Below, piece by piece: positions 7,070-13,874 of a stretch of 17,857 nt of DNA (the first letter of the stretch is position 1; each line of letters begins with the position of its first letter). Origin of the DNA: Candidatus Uhrbacteria bacterium (GTDB taxonomy: Bacteria; Patescibacteriota; Patescibacteriia; JACQRZ01); assembly GCA_016209345.1 (NCBI GenBank), contig JACQWH010000018.1, positions 1 through 17,857 of the forward strand, written 5' to 3'. Below the pieces are notes generated by a model. The model was not told the origin of the DNA. It searched no databases and saw nothing but the letters and a program-made list of their open reading frames with translations. A program made the position numbers and the translations under genes.

Positions 7070-7096
7070 AAAAATATCCCCTTCGGGAGTATTTTT
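7070..7096 (+). terminator. Rho-independent terminator after sod
   Basis: AAAAATATCCC (7070-7080) pairs with GGGA-G-TATTTTT (7085-7096) across a CTTC loop, with one bulged G. This gives an 11-bp stem with an A tract before and a T tract at its end. It begins 21 bp after the sod stop and ends just before the next promoter, and could act in both directions. Confidence 0.8.
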
Positions 7097-7097
7097 G

Positions 7098-7168
7098 TTT
7101 ACATGGATTTGTAAAGTGCTATACTGATATTGATGAGAATTAATCATTTCTAATCAATAATCATCAAT
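7098..7168 (+). promoter_or_regulatory. Promoter and candidate operator of the toxin-antitoxin module
   Basis: TTTACA (7098-7103) and TATACT (7120-7125) are spaced by 16 bp, predicting a transcript start near 7132. A perfect 8-bp inverted pair ATTGATGA (7129-7136) / TCATCAAT (7161-7168) flanks the start region. An inner pair ATTAATC/TAATCAAT lies between. This fits a site where a Phd-type antitoxin dimer represses its own operon. Confidence 0.6.
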
Positions 7169-7171
7169 GCT

Positions 7172-7441
7172 ATGCGAAATGCAACACACCTGCGTTCAAT
7201 GCCATTAACGAAAGCGCGGGTAAACCTTGGAAGCGTTGTCAAGCAGGCGTACCTTCAAAAAAAATCATTCCTCCTGGAAAAGGGGGGCATCCCTGTTGCG
7301 GGGATCCTTGGCATTGAGGATTTTGAGGATTGGCTTGAGTTGAGCAACCCATCGATGCGTGATGACATTCAAAAAGGATACCGGGAATACAAAAAGAAAA
7401 AAACAAAACCACTGAAATCCCTCCTTGCAAAACTCGCGTAA
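7172..7441 (+). CDS. Phd/YefM-type antitoxin
   Basis: The predicted antitoxin would bind its own promoter through its N-terminal domain and neutralise the adjacent RelE-type toxin through a C-terminal tail. At 89 residues it fits the family. The N-terminal half SMPLTKARVNLGSVVKQAYLQKKSFLLEKGGIPVAGIL is a Phd/YefM-type alpha/beta domain, with the ARVNL motif and the 'E+GGxPVA' strand. The C-terminal part (DDIQKGYREYKKKKTKPLKSLL) is charged and helical, as expected for the toxin-binding region. ATG 7172 gives the longest protein; ATG 7199 (MPLTKARVN) is a good alternative, and neither has a Shine-Dalgarno. The toxin starts eight bases after its stop. Confidence 0.85.
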   Translation: MRNATHLRSMPLTKARVNLGSVVKQAYLQKKSFLLEKGGIPVAGILGIEDFEDWLELSNPSMRDDIQKGYREYKKKKTKPLKSLLAKLA

Positions 7442-7449
7442 AAAGTTTT

Positions 7450-7737
7450 ATGCAATTTTCTTATCGCATCGTCACAACGTCACTCTTTGTGCGAGATGTC
7501 AAAAAATGCACGCGCAAAGAACCGCGTCTGAAAGCTACTATCATGAACGTGCAGGATATTCTTGAAGCGGATCCGTATAATCGGTCGGGGTACCACAATA
7601 TAAGAAAACTTGAAGGGCTGAAAAAAGGAGAGGGTATATTTCGACTTCGCATCGGCGACTACCGTATCCGCTACGACATCATCGGCAATGGCATCGTCCT
7701 GTACTCATTCCGCAACCGAAAAGACGCCTACCGTTAA
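7450..7737 (+). CDS. RelE/ParE-superfamily toxin
   Basis: Predicted toxin of the pair. RelE members cleave mRNA in the ribosome and ParE members poison gyrase; this sequence does not settle which. The 95-residue protein has the family layout: a helical pair with SLFVRDVKKCTRKEPRLKATI, the central NIRKLEGLKKGEGIFRLRIG segment, and the C-terminal strands DYRIRYDI and VLYSFRNRKDAYR. The basic residues in RLRIGDYRIR and the terminal RNRKDAYR are where RelE-type catalytic residues usually lie. The eight-base gap and order (antitoxin first) match Phd-RelE operons. It ends 16 bp before the displaced sod 3' end. Confidence 0.88.
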   Translation: MQFSYRIVTTSLFVRDVKKCTRKEPRLKATIMNVQDILEADPYNRSGYHNIRKLEGLKKGEGIFRLRIGDYRIRYDIIGNGIVLYSFRNRKDAYR

Positions 7738-7750
7738 AACAGACCCCTTC

Positions 7751-7789
7751 TACGACTGGTCGGTGGTTGAACAACGATTTGCCATATAA
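7751..7789 (+). pseudogene. Displaced duplicate of the sod 3' end
   Basis: This stretch encodes YDWSVVEQRFAI and a stop, against IDWSVVEQRFAS and a stop at the end of sod. Over 36 bp (7754-7789 against 7014-7049) the first ten codons DWSVVEQRFA are all kept, with only silent changes (GTT/GTG, GTG/GTT, TTC/TTT, GCG/GCC). The offset is exactly 740 bp. It has no start of its own and its frame is closed by nothing useful upstream. It is best read as the remnant of a sod gene end pushed away by insertion of the toxin-antitoxin segment, or of a second sod copy. Confidence 0.8.
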
Positions 7790-7798
7790 CTTTTATTC

Positions 7799-7831
7799 AA
7801 AAACTGAAGGCCACCAACGCATGATGGCCTT
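7799..7831 (-). terminator. Terminator of the 55-residue zinc-ribbon gene
   Basis: On the minus strand AAGGCCATCA-TGCGT-TGGTGGCCTT forms a 10-bp stem with one mismatch and a 5-nt loop (7807-7831), followed three bases later by TTTTT (7799-7803). It begins six bases after the stop codon at 7838. Confidence 0.7.
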
Positions 7832-7837
7832 AAGTGG

Positions 7838-8005
7838 CTATACTACCGCCTCCTTTCTGACCTTCTCCTGCTCTGGTGCCGTAAGGCACTCCAGGCAGGA
7901 AACACTTGGAATTCCCGAGCGAACAGTCCCAAGGAATGGGATCTTGACAGCAATAACCCTGCCACACTGGCATGCGACAAGGTATGTCAACACTTTTGTT
8001 CCCAT
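7838..8005 (-). CDS. 55-residue zinc-ribbon-like protein of unknown function
   Basis: I do not recognise a named family. The protein begins MGTKVLTYLVACQCGRVIAV and has a CxC (C12, C14) and a CxxC (C37, C40) about 23 residues apart, a plausible four-cysteine metal site. A charged tail follows (APEQEKVRKEAVV). The gene is well framed: the strongest ribosome site in the window, AAGGAGG (8011-8017), lies five bases before the ATG, and a rho-independent terminator follows the stop. Most neighbours lack a Shine-Dalgarno, so the gene may have come from elsewhere. It is convergent with the toxin-antitoxin operon. A possible promoter is TTGCAA near 8046 with an AT-rich -10 near 8030, but this is weak. 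Confidence 0.75.
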   Translation of the reverse strand: MGTKVLTYLVACQCGRVIAVKIPFLGTVRSGIPSVSCLECLTAPEQEKVRKEAVV

Positions 8006-8258
8006 TTCTACCTCCTTGTTCTATTCATAACAGACTCTCTCTCTTTGCAAGAGGATACAATCTCTCTGTATGACAGAAAATCCCTGTTTTTGATAGAATA
8101 CAACAAGCCCGCATTTGTTTGGTCGCGGCCGGATCCTCCGTGTAATAAAAAGCAGACCTGTCTGCCGACTGGATCTGATTTATTAAGCACATCACTTATT
8201 AAGCTCATCGCCGAGCTTATTTTTATTTCATCCGTTCTGAGATATATCCATATCTTTG
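8006..8258. other. Intergenic stretch without recognisable gene
   Basis: No convincing coding region lies here. It contains a short inverted pair GCAGAC-CT-GTCTGC (8152-8165), a direct repeat TTATTAAGC(A/T)CATC at 8180-8193 and 8196-8209 (13 of 14 matching), and a terminator hairpin at 8200-8228. Open frames that cross the stretch run into the palindrome at 8259 and have no protein-like features. Confidence 0.6.
8200..8228 (+). terminator. Candidate rho-independent terminator
   Basis: TAAGCTC-ATCGCC-GAGCTTA (8200-8219) forms a 7-bp stem with a 6-nt loop, followed by TTTTTATTT (8220-8228). It would stop rightward transcripts before they reach the palindrome-flanked Cas2-like gene. Confidence 0.55.
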
Positions 8259-8294
8259 TGTGCGTAAAATACGCTATAGCGTATTTTACGCACA
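8259..8294. repeat. Perfect 36-bp palindrome downstream of the Cas2-like gene
   Basis: The half-site TGTGCGTAAAATACGCTA is followed directly by its exact reverse complement, with the centre GCTATAGC. It lies 28 bp past the stop of the leftward gene 8323-8904. A sister palindrome at 8931-8966 differs only by changes mirrored in both halves. It may act as a terminator hairpin, a protein-binding site, or an element end. Confidence 0.95.
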
Positions 8295-8322
8295 ATACAA
8301 AATTCAATCAAAATTTTTGAAA

Positions 8323-8904
8323 TTACGAAAGTTCAAACATTTTTTTCAGATGAAGTTCATTATCTATTGCGTCAATGACGCCATAGCGAACATGCGCCCT
8401 CAAACGAAAATATTCTATAATAAACTCAATTTCGGAAAGACATTCAAACGGTATGACAAACATGCTCTTTTGTAACTCTCGAAATCCTACATCGAGCAAT
8501 TTTCTCCGCAACGCATCGCGTGATGACTTTAGCGACTCTGGAATATCAAAACAGACAAAACGCCATTTGCCATCCCATTTCTTTTTTTCAATCTTCATGG
8601 TTTCGAATTGATAGGTCAACGCCTTTTTCTTTCCCTTCTCTGATAGTACAAATGTATGCGTCCCGTCGCGGTTCTGTTTCCCGTCAATAAGTTTTGAGCG
8701 ATACAAATCTCTGATCGCGGTACGGAGTGCTTGCTCATCTATTCTCTTCCACTCTCGAGCGGCCCGCTTGAATACGCGCGCCTGCCGACCGAGCGTCGGA
8801 GCGCACGATAGCGCCACTCCGGCAAAAAGAAGGAGAAGAATCTTTTGTTTTGTTGGCGACAGTGGCTTCATATATCTTTGGTTATCTTTGGTGCCATACA
8901 TCAT
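8323..8904 (-). CDS. PaaX-like regulator: winged helix plus Cas2-like domain
   Basis: Probable DNA-binding protein. The N-terminal part (about 13-95) reads as a winged helix (SPTKQKILLLLFAGV ... ALRTAIRDLYRSKLIDGK ... FVLSEKGKKKAL). The C-terminal part (about 113-193) is a ferredoxin-like Cas2 fold: KWRFVCFDIPE with the Asp at 120, RDALRRKLLDVGFRELQKSMFVIPFEC, then VRYGVIDAIDNEL. This two-domain layout is that of PaaX-type repressors and of stand-alone 'Cas2' proteins annotated in CPR genomes. No cas1, other cas gene or CRISPR array is here, so adaptation is unlikely. Palindromes of 36 bp lie 28 bp after the stop and 26 bp before the start; the upstream one overlaps the -35 element, so self-repression is a natural inference. 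The -10 ends eight bases before the ATG, suggesting a leaderless mRNA. ATG 8871 is an alternative start. Confidence 0.82.
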   Translation of the reverse strand: MMYGTKDNQRYMKPLSPTKQKILLLLFAGVALSCAPTLGRQARVFKRAAREWKRIDEQALRTAIRDLYRSKLIDGKQNRDGTHTFVLSEKGKKKALTYQFETMKIEKKKWDGKWRFVCFDIPESLKSSRDALRRKLLDVGFRELQKSMFVIPFECLSEIEFIIEYFRLRAHVRYGVIDAIDNELHLKKMFELS

Positions 8905-8912
8905 CCATTCTC

Positions 8913-8940
8913 ACTATAGCACACTACTCCAGTGCGTAAA
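8913..8940 (-). promoter_or_regulatory. Promoter of the Cas2-like gene, overlapped by palindrome
   Basis: On the minus strand TTTACG (8935-8940) lies inside the upstream palindrome and TATAGT (8913-8918) follows after 16 bp. The predicted transcript start falls at or within a base or two of the start codon at 8904. A protein bound to the palindrome would cover the -35. Confidence 0.5.
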
Positions 8941-8966
8941 ATATGCTATAGCATATTTTACGCACT
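8931..8966. repeat. Perfect 36-bp palindrome upstream of the Cas2-like gene
   Basis: The half-site AGTGCGTAAAATATGCTA is followed by its exact reverse complement. Compared with 8259-8294 the halves differ at two positions (T/A at the outer base, C/T near the centre), each balanced by the matching change in the other half, so both palindromes stay perfect. It is either an operator or an element end. Confidence 0.95.
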
Positions 8967-9030
8967 AATCATTTTTTTATTCGTCTTTCTCTTGATCTTC
9001 TATAATTGATGAACCTTAATTGATAACACC

Positions 9031-10728
9031 TTATACAACCTCTTTTTGATAACACGATTCGCAGTAGACTATCTCGGGGCGATCGGGGGCGTAGGATGTT
9101 TCAAATTTCACGGCACACTGTCCTGCGTGATCATGTCCGGTAAGCACGCAATCGCACTGACGCTGCCAGAGAGAGCGCGGGTTGCGTAATGCAAGCCGAT
9201 GCTTATGGCGACACGGCGGACAGTGGCGCGGGATAGCGTAGTCGAATTTTTTGTAAAACGCCACTTCCTGTTTTATGAGTTTGTAATTTCGCGAGCAGGT
9301 CTGACAGGCAAGAATGCTACTGACTATGTTGTCGCTCACAAGTGCGATATTCTCCGGAATCTGTGAAGAAGCTATCGTCTCCTTGCCAATCGTTCCGCCT
9401 ATATCGTCTCTCCAGCGCCATCCTCGCGCCACGACCTCATCTTTTGATAATGGATAGTATTGACTTGCCACGCTTTCATTAAAGGCAAACGGCGAAATCG
9501 TGGCGGGAAAATAGTCGCCCCATTCCCCTGTCTCTTTCATGTGCAGAATGATTTTATCGCGAAGCGCAATCCATTCATCCGGCGCGTATAGTGTATTAAA
9601 AATCGCGTAGTGCTTATTCTTTAAACTAATGCAGCCAAAAATGTTTGAGCAATTATTGCAGAAGTCCGAATAATACAGGTCATGGCCGTTGTAACAGGTA
9701 AACGAACACAGCGCTCGCTGCACTTTCCATGATCCCAAATAATTATACAAAAGCTCATCGTTCTCGGTAAAATTCGCGTCATAACAATCCTTCATATCGA
9801 TCGTCTGCCCAAGATAGGCGGAATCCTCACACTTCTCAACGAAAAATGACTCGAACGTATTCTTTGACTCGTAGATATAGTCACCAGTCACTTGTTCGTT
9901 CTTGCTTCCCCGCATGAAGCGATGCGGAGCATTTTTCTTGAGTTCATCCAATCGCGTCTGAATTTCTGTGCGCACTGCAGAATCCCACAACGGCATCTCT
10001 GCCTTTCGCTTTTTATATTCCTGCTCACTGAGCTGCTCATTGAATATGCAGTACTGCTTGCCGCGCAATCCTACACAACCAATGCAATCCGAACAATTTT
10101 TCACGTCGTAGCAAAACGCAAGATCGTATGAGTTCTCGCAATCCTGGCAATATGCGCTGGTGTTCAAATTCTGACAATCAACAAGTTCATATGAGTACTC
10201 GCCGTGTCGGCTGACAAGCACGTCAACACAATTTTTTGAATAATACGGAGAGCCGTAATAACAATCCTCGGCATAGATTGAACCGTAGATCAGATAGCTA
10301 TTTTTGACACTGCCGATATTGTTGGCATAATCACTCCCAACACAATCCGCCGTCGCGGCAAGCGCGATGCGCGGCACAGTGTTCAATAGTTCCTTATACT
10401 GATCAAAAAACGAACGCGAGAAGTCGAACGAACGGCCATGATCGCTTGCATCCCATGCATCACTCCAAAAACACTCGCGACAGTACACGGGAAATGGAGC
10501 ATCTGCGTCATACATCGCGATGATATCCTTTTTACATAAGGTGCACGTTCGACGACAGAGGTTCATTTCATTGCGAAAACAAAAACGCCTTTGCGCACGA
10601 CAGCTCGGGCAGAGTTTCGGCAAGGGTATAGCGGCCGGCAAACTCATCACGTCCTTAACGTGCACCAAGAACTTCCCGAAATGCTCCGGATGCTCAAAAT
10701 CCTTAGTACAATTCTTGCATTTTTGCAT
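9031..10728 (-). CDS. Large cysteine-rich zinc-ribbon / repeat protein of unknown function
   Basis: Function unknown. The 565-residue protein has about 37 cysteines. The N-terminus resembles a zinc ribbon set (CKNCTKDF, CPSCRAQRR, CTLCKK, YCRECFW). The C-terminus is similar (CQTCSRNYK, CPPCRHKHR, YCESCYQ). The middle is two blocks of short beta-like units rich in Tyr, Asn, Asp and Cys (e.g. NSYLIYGSIYAEDCYYGSPYYSKN, DCQNLNTSAYCQDCENSY, DCYDANFTENDELLYNYLG), each ending in a similar 'KxYxIFNxxxxxxEW/Y' segment, followed by a helical stretch. This looks like two copies of one module, possibly a small beta-helix. CPR genomes often carry such proteins under a misleading CaiB/BaiF label; nothing here supports CoA transferase activity. 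REP copy C lies just upstream. It is the last gene of the leftward block. Confidence 0.75.
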   Translation of the reverse strand: MQKCKNCTKDFEHPEHFGKFLVHVKDVMSLPAAIPLPKLCPSCRAQRRFCFRNEMNLCRRTCTLCKKDIIAMYDADAPFPVYCRECFWSDAWDASDHGRSFDFSRSFFDQYKELLNTVPRIALAATADCVGSDYANNIGSVKNSYLIYGSIYAEDCYYGSPYYSKNCVDVLVSRHGEYSYELVDCQNLNTSAYCQDCENSYDLAFCYDVKNCSDCIGCVGLRGKQYCIFNEQLSEQEYKKRKAEMPLWDSAVRTEIQTRLDELKKNAPHRFMRGSKNEQVTGDYIYESKNTFESFFVEKCEDSAYLGQTIDMKDCYDANFTENDELLYNYLGSWKVQRALCSFTCYNGHDLYYSDFCNNCSNIFGCISLKNKHYAIFNTLYAPDEWIALRDKIILHMKETGEWGDYFPATISPFAFNESVASQYYPLSKDEVVARGWRWRDDIGGTIGKETIASSQIPENIALVSDNIVSSILACQTCSRNYKLIKQEVAFYKKFDYAIPRHCPPCRHKHRLALRNPRSLWQRQCDCVLTGHDHAGQCAVKFETSYAPDRPEIVYCESCYQKEVV

Positions 10729-10748
10729 AGACCAAAATTATTCCCAGT

Positions 10749-10777
10749 CTGGATCCCCGCCTACGCGGGGATGACAG
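10749..10777 (-). repeat. REP-like hairpin, copy C, supplying the topA stop codon
   Basis: Read on the minus strand this is CTGTCATCCCCGCGTAGGCG followed by GGGATCCAG, the same family as copies A and B. The topA frame enters it, reads PSVIPA and stops at the TAG in the hairpin loop (10761-10763). The hairpin ends 20 bp before the start of the cysteine-rich gene. Confidence 0.85.
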
Positions 10778-12959
10778 AGGGAGTGTTTTCTATCCCCTCC
10801 GGTTTGGTCCAGGAGACAAAGTCGCAGTCCGGATACTTGTTGCAGCCGAAAAATGTCTTGCCTCGCTTACTCCGCTTCATGACCACATCACCCTGTCCGC
10901 ATGTGGGACACTTCATGCCGATTTTTTTATCGCGGAGATTCCTGATATTCTTGCACTCCGGATATTTGGAACAGCCCAAAAAGGGACCGAATCGCCCTCG
11001 TTTCATAACCATTGATGCCCCGCATTTTTCGCACGGTTCAACATCGGCTGCGGGCGCGCTGTCGCCCTCGCCTTCAAGCGGCTGCGCGTTTTTGCACTCG
11101 GGAAATCCGGAACATGCCAAAAACTTTCCGAAGCGCCCCATGCGAATAATCATTGGCTTGCCGCATTTCTCACAGAGCTTATCGGTCTCTTCCACGGAAA
11201 AATCTTTTTTTGACAGTTCGGCTGACTTTTTTTCCAAATTTTTATGGAACGGGCCATAAAAATCGCGAATCACCGGTACCCACTCCTTCTTCCCTTCCGC
11301 AATCGTATCGAGATCATCTTCCATGTGGGCGGTAAACTCATAGTCAACAATGGTTGGAAAATGCTCTACCAGCAAGTCATTGACAATGAACGCGATCTCG
11401 GTCGGTTTTAATTTTCCTTCTTCGCGTTGCACATAATTCCGCTCAACAATCGTGCTTATTGTCGGTGCGTATGTCGAAGGGCGCCCAATGCCATACTCCT
11501 CCAATGTTTTTACCAGCGTTGCCTCCGAATACCGTGCGGGGGGTTTTGTAAAATGCTGCAACGGTTTCAGTTCTTTCAATAAAAGAGGGTCGTCAACCGC
11601 GAGTTTTGGTAATGTCCCCTCCTCGATTTCTGTTTCATATACTTTGAGAAACCCGTCAAAAACGCAGACCTGCCCGGTCGCGCGGAACAGATGCTCATCC
11701 AGACCGTCTTTTGCGGGCAGAATATCGGCGGTTGTTGATTCAAATTTCGCATCGGGCATCTGCGATGCGACGGCGCGCCGCCAAATAAGATCATAGATCT
11801 TCCACTGCTGTTCGGTTAGAAATGCGCGAACGCTTTCAGGCGTACGAACAATGGATGTAGGGCGAATCGCTTCATGCGCCTCTTGGGCGAGTTTTGATTT
11901 TGTTTTATAGTACCGTGCCCCGACCGCGTACGCGGCCCCGTATTCGTTCGCCAAAAATGCCTGGGCTTCTTTGAGAAAAACATCGGCAAGATTCACTGAG
12001 TCCGTTCTCATATACGTAATCAATCCTTCGGATCCCGCACCCGTATCAACGCCCTCATAGAGCTGCTGGGCAAGCATCATGGTTTGTTTGGCGGAAAAAT
12101 GATGCCGACCATGCGACGCCTGCTGAAGCGTTGAGGTGGTAAACGGAACCGGCGCTGATTTTTTCGTATCCTTTACCTGAATATCGGAGACACTCCACGA
12201 CGCGCCTTCAAGCGCTTGAAACACCGCATCTGCCTGCTCTTTGGTCGTCAAGGCAAATTTATCAAGTACGTCACCGTGTATGCTATACAGCCGAGCGATA
12301 AAAACCGTACCCTGTTTATCGAGATCCGCCTCAATCGACCAATATTCCCGGGGAACAAACGCCTGTATCTCTCGCTCGCGCTCCACGATAAGGCGGACCG
12401 CGACGGATTGCACGCGCCCAGCGGAAAGCCCCTTGGTCACCTTTTTCCAAAGAAATGGCGAAAGTTCATATCCAACCAGCCGGTCAAGAATACGACGCGC
12501 CTGTTGCGCGTCGACCATGTGTTTGTCAAGCGCGCGGGGGTGGGCAAGCGCTTCGCTCAAGGCGGTCGGCGTGATTTCATGAAAAGCAATGCGTTCCACT
12601 TTTTCTGCCGGTACGTCCAGCACATGCTGGAGATGCCATGAAATTGCCTCCCCCTCCCTGTCTTCATCAGTTGCAAAATAAATGCGATCCGCCTTCGCCG
12701 CCAACTTCTTTAGCCCCGTCACGCGTGCGCGCTTTGCTGTCGGGATGACATACTGCGGCGCAAAATCATGCTCTACATCAACGCCGAGCTTGCTTTTCGG
12801 CAAATCGCGAATATGTCCGAATGAGGACTCGACAACGTACTCCGGGCCCAAAAAACGCGTAATGGTCTTTGCCTTCGTCGGCGATTCGACAATGACAAGA
12901 TGCTTTGCTGTTCCTTTGTTTTTTGGTGATCTGATTGCGGTTTTTTCTTTCTTTGGCAT
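10761..12959 (-). CDS. topA: DNA topoisomerase I (type IA)
   Basis: Relaxes negative supercoils by cutting and rejoining one strand through a 5'-phosphotyrosine. The 732-residue protein has an N-terminal TOPRIM domain (HLVIVESPTKAKTI with E25, and the ATDEDREGEAI acidic cluster at 98-102). The active-site tyrosine is Y316 in GLITYMRTDSVN. GLSAGRVQSVAVRL and RYSEATLVKTLEEYGIGRPSTYAP are also present. Three C-terminal four-cysteine zinc ribbons follow: CEKCG...CSGFPEC, CEKCG...CSKYPEC and CPTCG...CNKYPDC, a normal complement. The last six residues and stop come from a REP-like element, so the original C-terminus was probably slightly different, after the final ribbon. It starts 24 bp after dprA, without a clear Shine-Dalgarno, and is part of the leftward block. 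Confidence 0.98.
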   Translation of the reverse strand: MPKKEKTAIRSPKNKGTAKHLVIVESPTKAKTITRFLGPEYVVESSFGHIRDLPKSKLGVDVEHDFAPQYVIPTAKRARVTGLKKLAAKADRIYFATDEDREGEAISWHLQHVLDVPAEKVERIAFHEITPTALSEALAHPRALDKHMVDAQQARRILDRLVGYELSPFLWKKVTKGLSAGRVQSVAVRLIVEREREIQAFVPREYWSIEADLDKQGTVFIARLYSIHGDVLDKFALTTKEQADAVFQALEGASWSVSDIQVKDTKKSAPVPFTTSTLQQASHGRHHFSAKQTMMLAQQLYEGVDTGAGSEGLITYMRTDSVNLADVFLKEAQAFLANEYGAAYAVGARYYKTKSKLAQEAHEAIRPTSIVRTPESVRAFLTEQQWKIYDLIWRRAVASQMPDAKFESTTADILPAKDGLDEHLFRATGQVCVFDGFLKVYETEIEEGTLPKLAVDDPLLLKELKPLQHFTKPPARYSEATLVKTLEEYGIGRPSTYAPTISTIVERNYVQREEGKLKPTEIAFIVNDLLVEHFPTIVDYEFTAHMEDDLDTIAEGKKEWVPVIRDFYGPFHKNLEKKSAELSKKDFSVEETDKLCEKCGKPMIIRMGRFGKFLACSGFPECKNAQPLEGEGDSAPAADVEPCEKCGASMVMKRGRFGPFLGCSKYPECKNIRNLRDKKIGMKCPTCGQGDVVMKRSKRGKTFFGCNKYPDCDFVSWTKPEGIENTPSVIPA

Positions 12960-12983
12960 ATCTTCATAGTTGTAATTTTTGAT

Positions 12984-13874
12984 TTACGCTTGCCGTATAT
13001 ACTTCATCTGGCCGATATTCCGTACATATCCTTTTAATTCCATGACTCCCAGTGTACTGTTTATCGCTCGTATGTCAAGCCGGGCCTGCTCCATGATCGT
13101 GTCAATATGAATGGGTTCATCTCCCAGGCAGGCAATGATTTTTTCCTCCTCGGCCGAGAGCGCTCCTGCAGATCCCCCTCTTTTCTTTGGCGATATGCCA
13201 TGTGCCGCAGTATCACCAAAAACGTTCAAAATATCCTCGGCGCTGGTGACGATATGGGCGCCGAGACGAAGCAGTTTATGGGTGCCTTTGGTGTTTCTGT
13301 GCGTAATGGGTCCCGGAACTGCGAACACTTCCCTGTTCTCATCAAGCGCAATAAAAGCCGTGATAAGCGTGCCAGACTTTTCCGGGGCCTCTATCACCAA
13401 CACGCCCTTGCACATGCCGGCGACAATCCTGTTCCTCATCGGAAAAAACTCTCGCCGCGGGCGCGTGCCGGGAGGAAACTCGGACAAGACGCACCCGCCG
13501 TTATCAATGATGGCGTGCGCAAGGGGTCGGTGTACCGACGGATAGATGCTCTCATCATCAATGCCGCACCCAAGAACCGCGTGCGTGACGCCTCCCGCGT
13601 CAATAGTCACTTTATGCACGGCGGAATCAACCCCGTATGCAAGACCGCTTACTGTCGCATATCCGGCCCGCACCAGCGGCGGCACGAGCATCTCAACAAC
13701 GCGCTGTCCATATACGCTCATGACGCGCGTGCCGACAATCGCAATGCGCGGCTGGCTTTCAGAAGGGATCACGCCGCGATAATAGAGCACCTTTGGATAA
13801 TTCCTGCTCTGTTTGAGAAGCGTCGGATAGATGCTCTCATCCTCGCGAAGTTCGCAAATCGTGGAGTGTGTCAT
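12984..13874 (-). CDS. dprA: DNA-processing protein DprA
   Basis: Binds incoming single-stranded DNA during natural transformation and loads RecA. The 296-residue protein has the Rossmann-like DprA core: RIAIVGTRVMSVYGQRVVE, SGLAYGVDSAVHK, the AVLGCGIDDESIYP segment, LSEFPPGTRPRREFFPMRNRIVAGM, and SGTLITAFIALDENREVFAVPGPI. The C-terminus (from about 230, LSAEEEKIIACL...LELKGYVRNIGQMKYIRQ-like) is the winged-helix DML1-type domain. The N-terminal SAM-like extension of longer homologues is short. Its ATG overlaps the pyrH stop by four bases (ATGA), indicating coupled translation. DprA points to DNA uptake capacity, but no other competence genes are in the window. Confidence 0.97.
   Translation of the reverse strand: MTHSTICELREDESIYPTLLKQSRNYPKVLYYRGVIPSESQPRIAIVGTRVMSVYGQRVVEMLVPPLVRAGYATVSGLAYGVDSAVHKVTIDAGGVTHAVLGCGIDDESIYPSVHRPLAHAIIDNGGCVLSEFPPGTRPRREFFPMRNRIVAGMCKGVLVIEAPEKSGTLITAFIALDENREVFAVPGPITHRNTKGTHKLLRLGAHIVTSAEDILNVFGDTAAHGISPKKRGGSAGALSAEEEKIIACLGDEPIHIDTIMEQARLDIRAINSTLGVMELKGYVRNIGQMKYIRQA

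Noticed and set aside
8008..8320. Open frames on both strands reading through the 8259 palindrome
   Set aside because: They share the peptide CVKYAIAYFTH only because the palindrome reads alike in both directions. They have no ribosome site or protein-like composition.
8259..8966. CRISPR locus suggested by a Cas2-like domain next to repeated palindromes
   Set aside because: There are only two palindromes, they have no spacers of regular size between them, and no cas1 or other cas gene is present. The winged helix in front of the domain fits PaaX-type proteins.
10591..11259. Rightward open frame opposite the topA 3' end
   Set aside because: It is a shadow of the topA zinc-ribbon codons and the REP hairpin.
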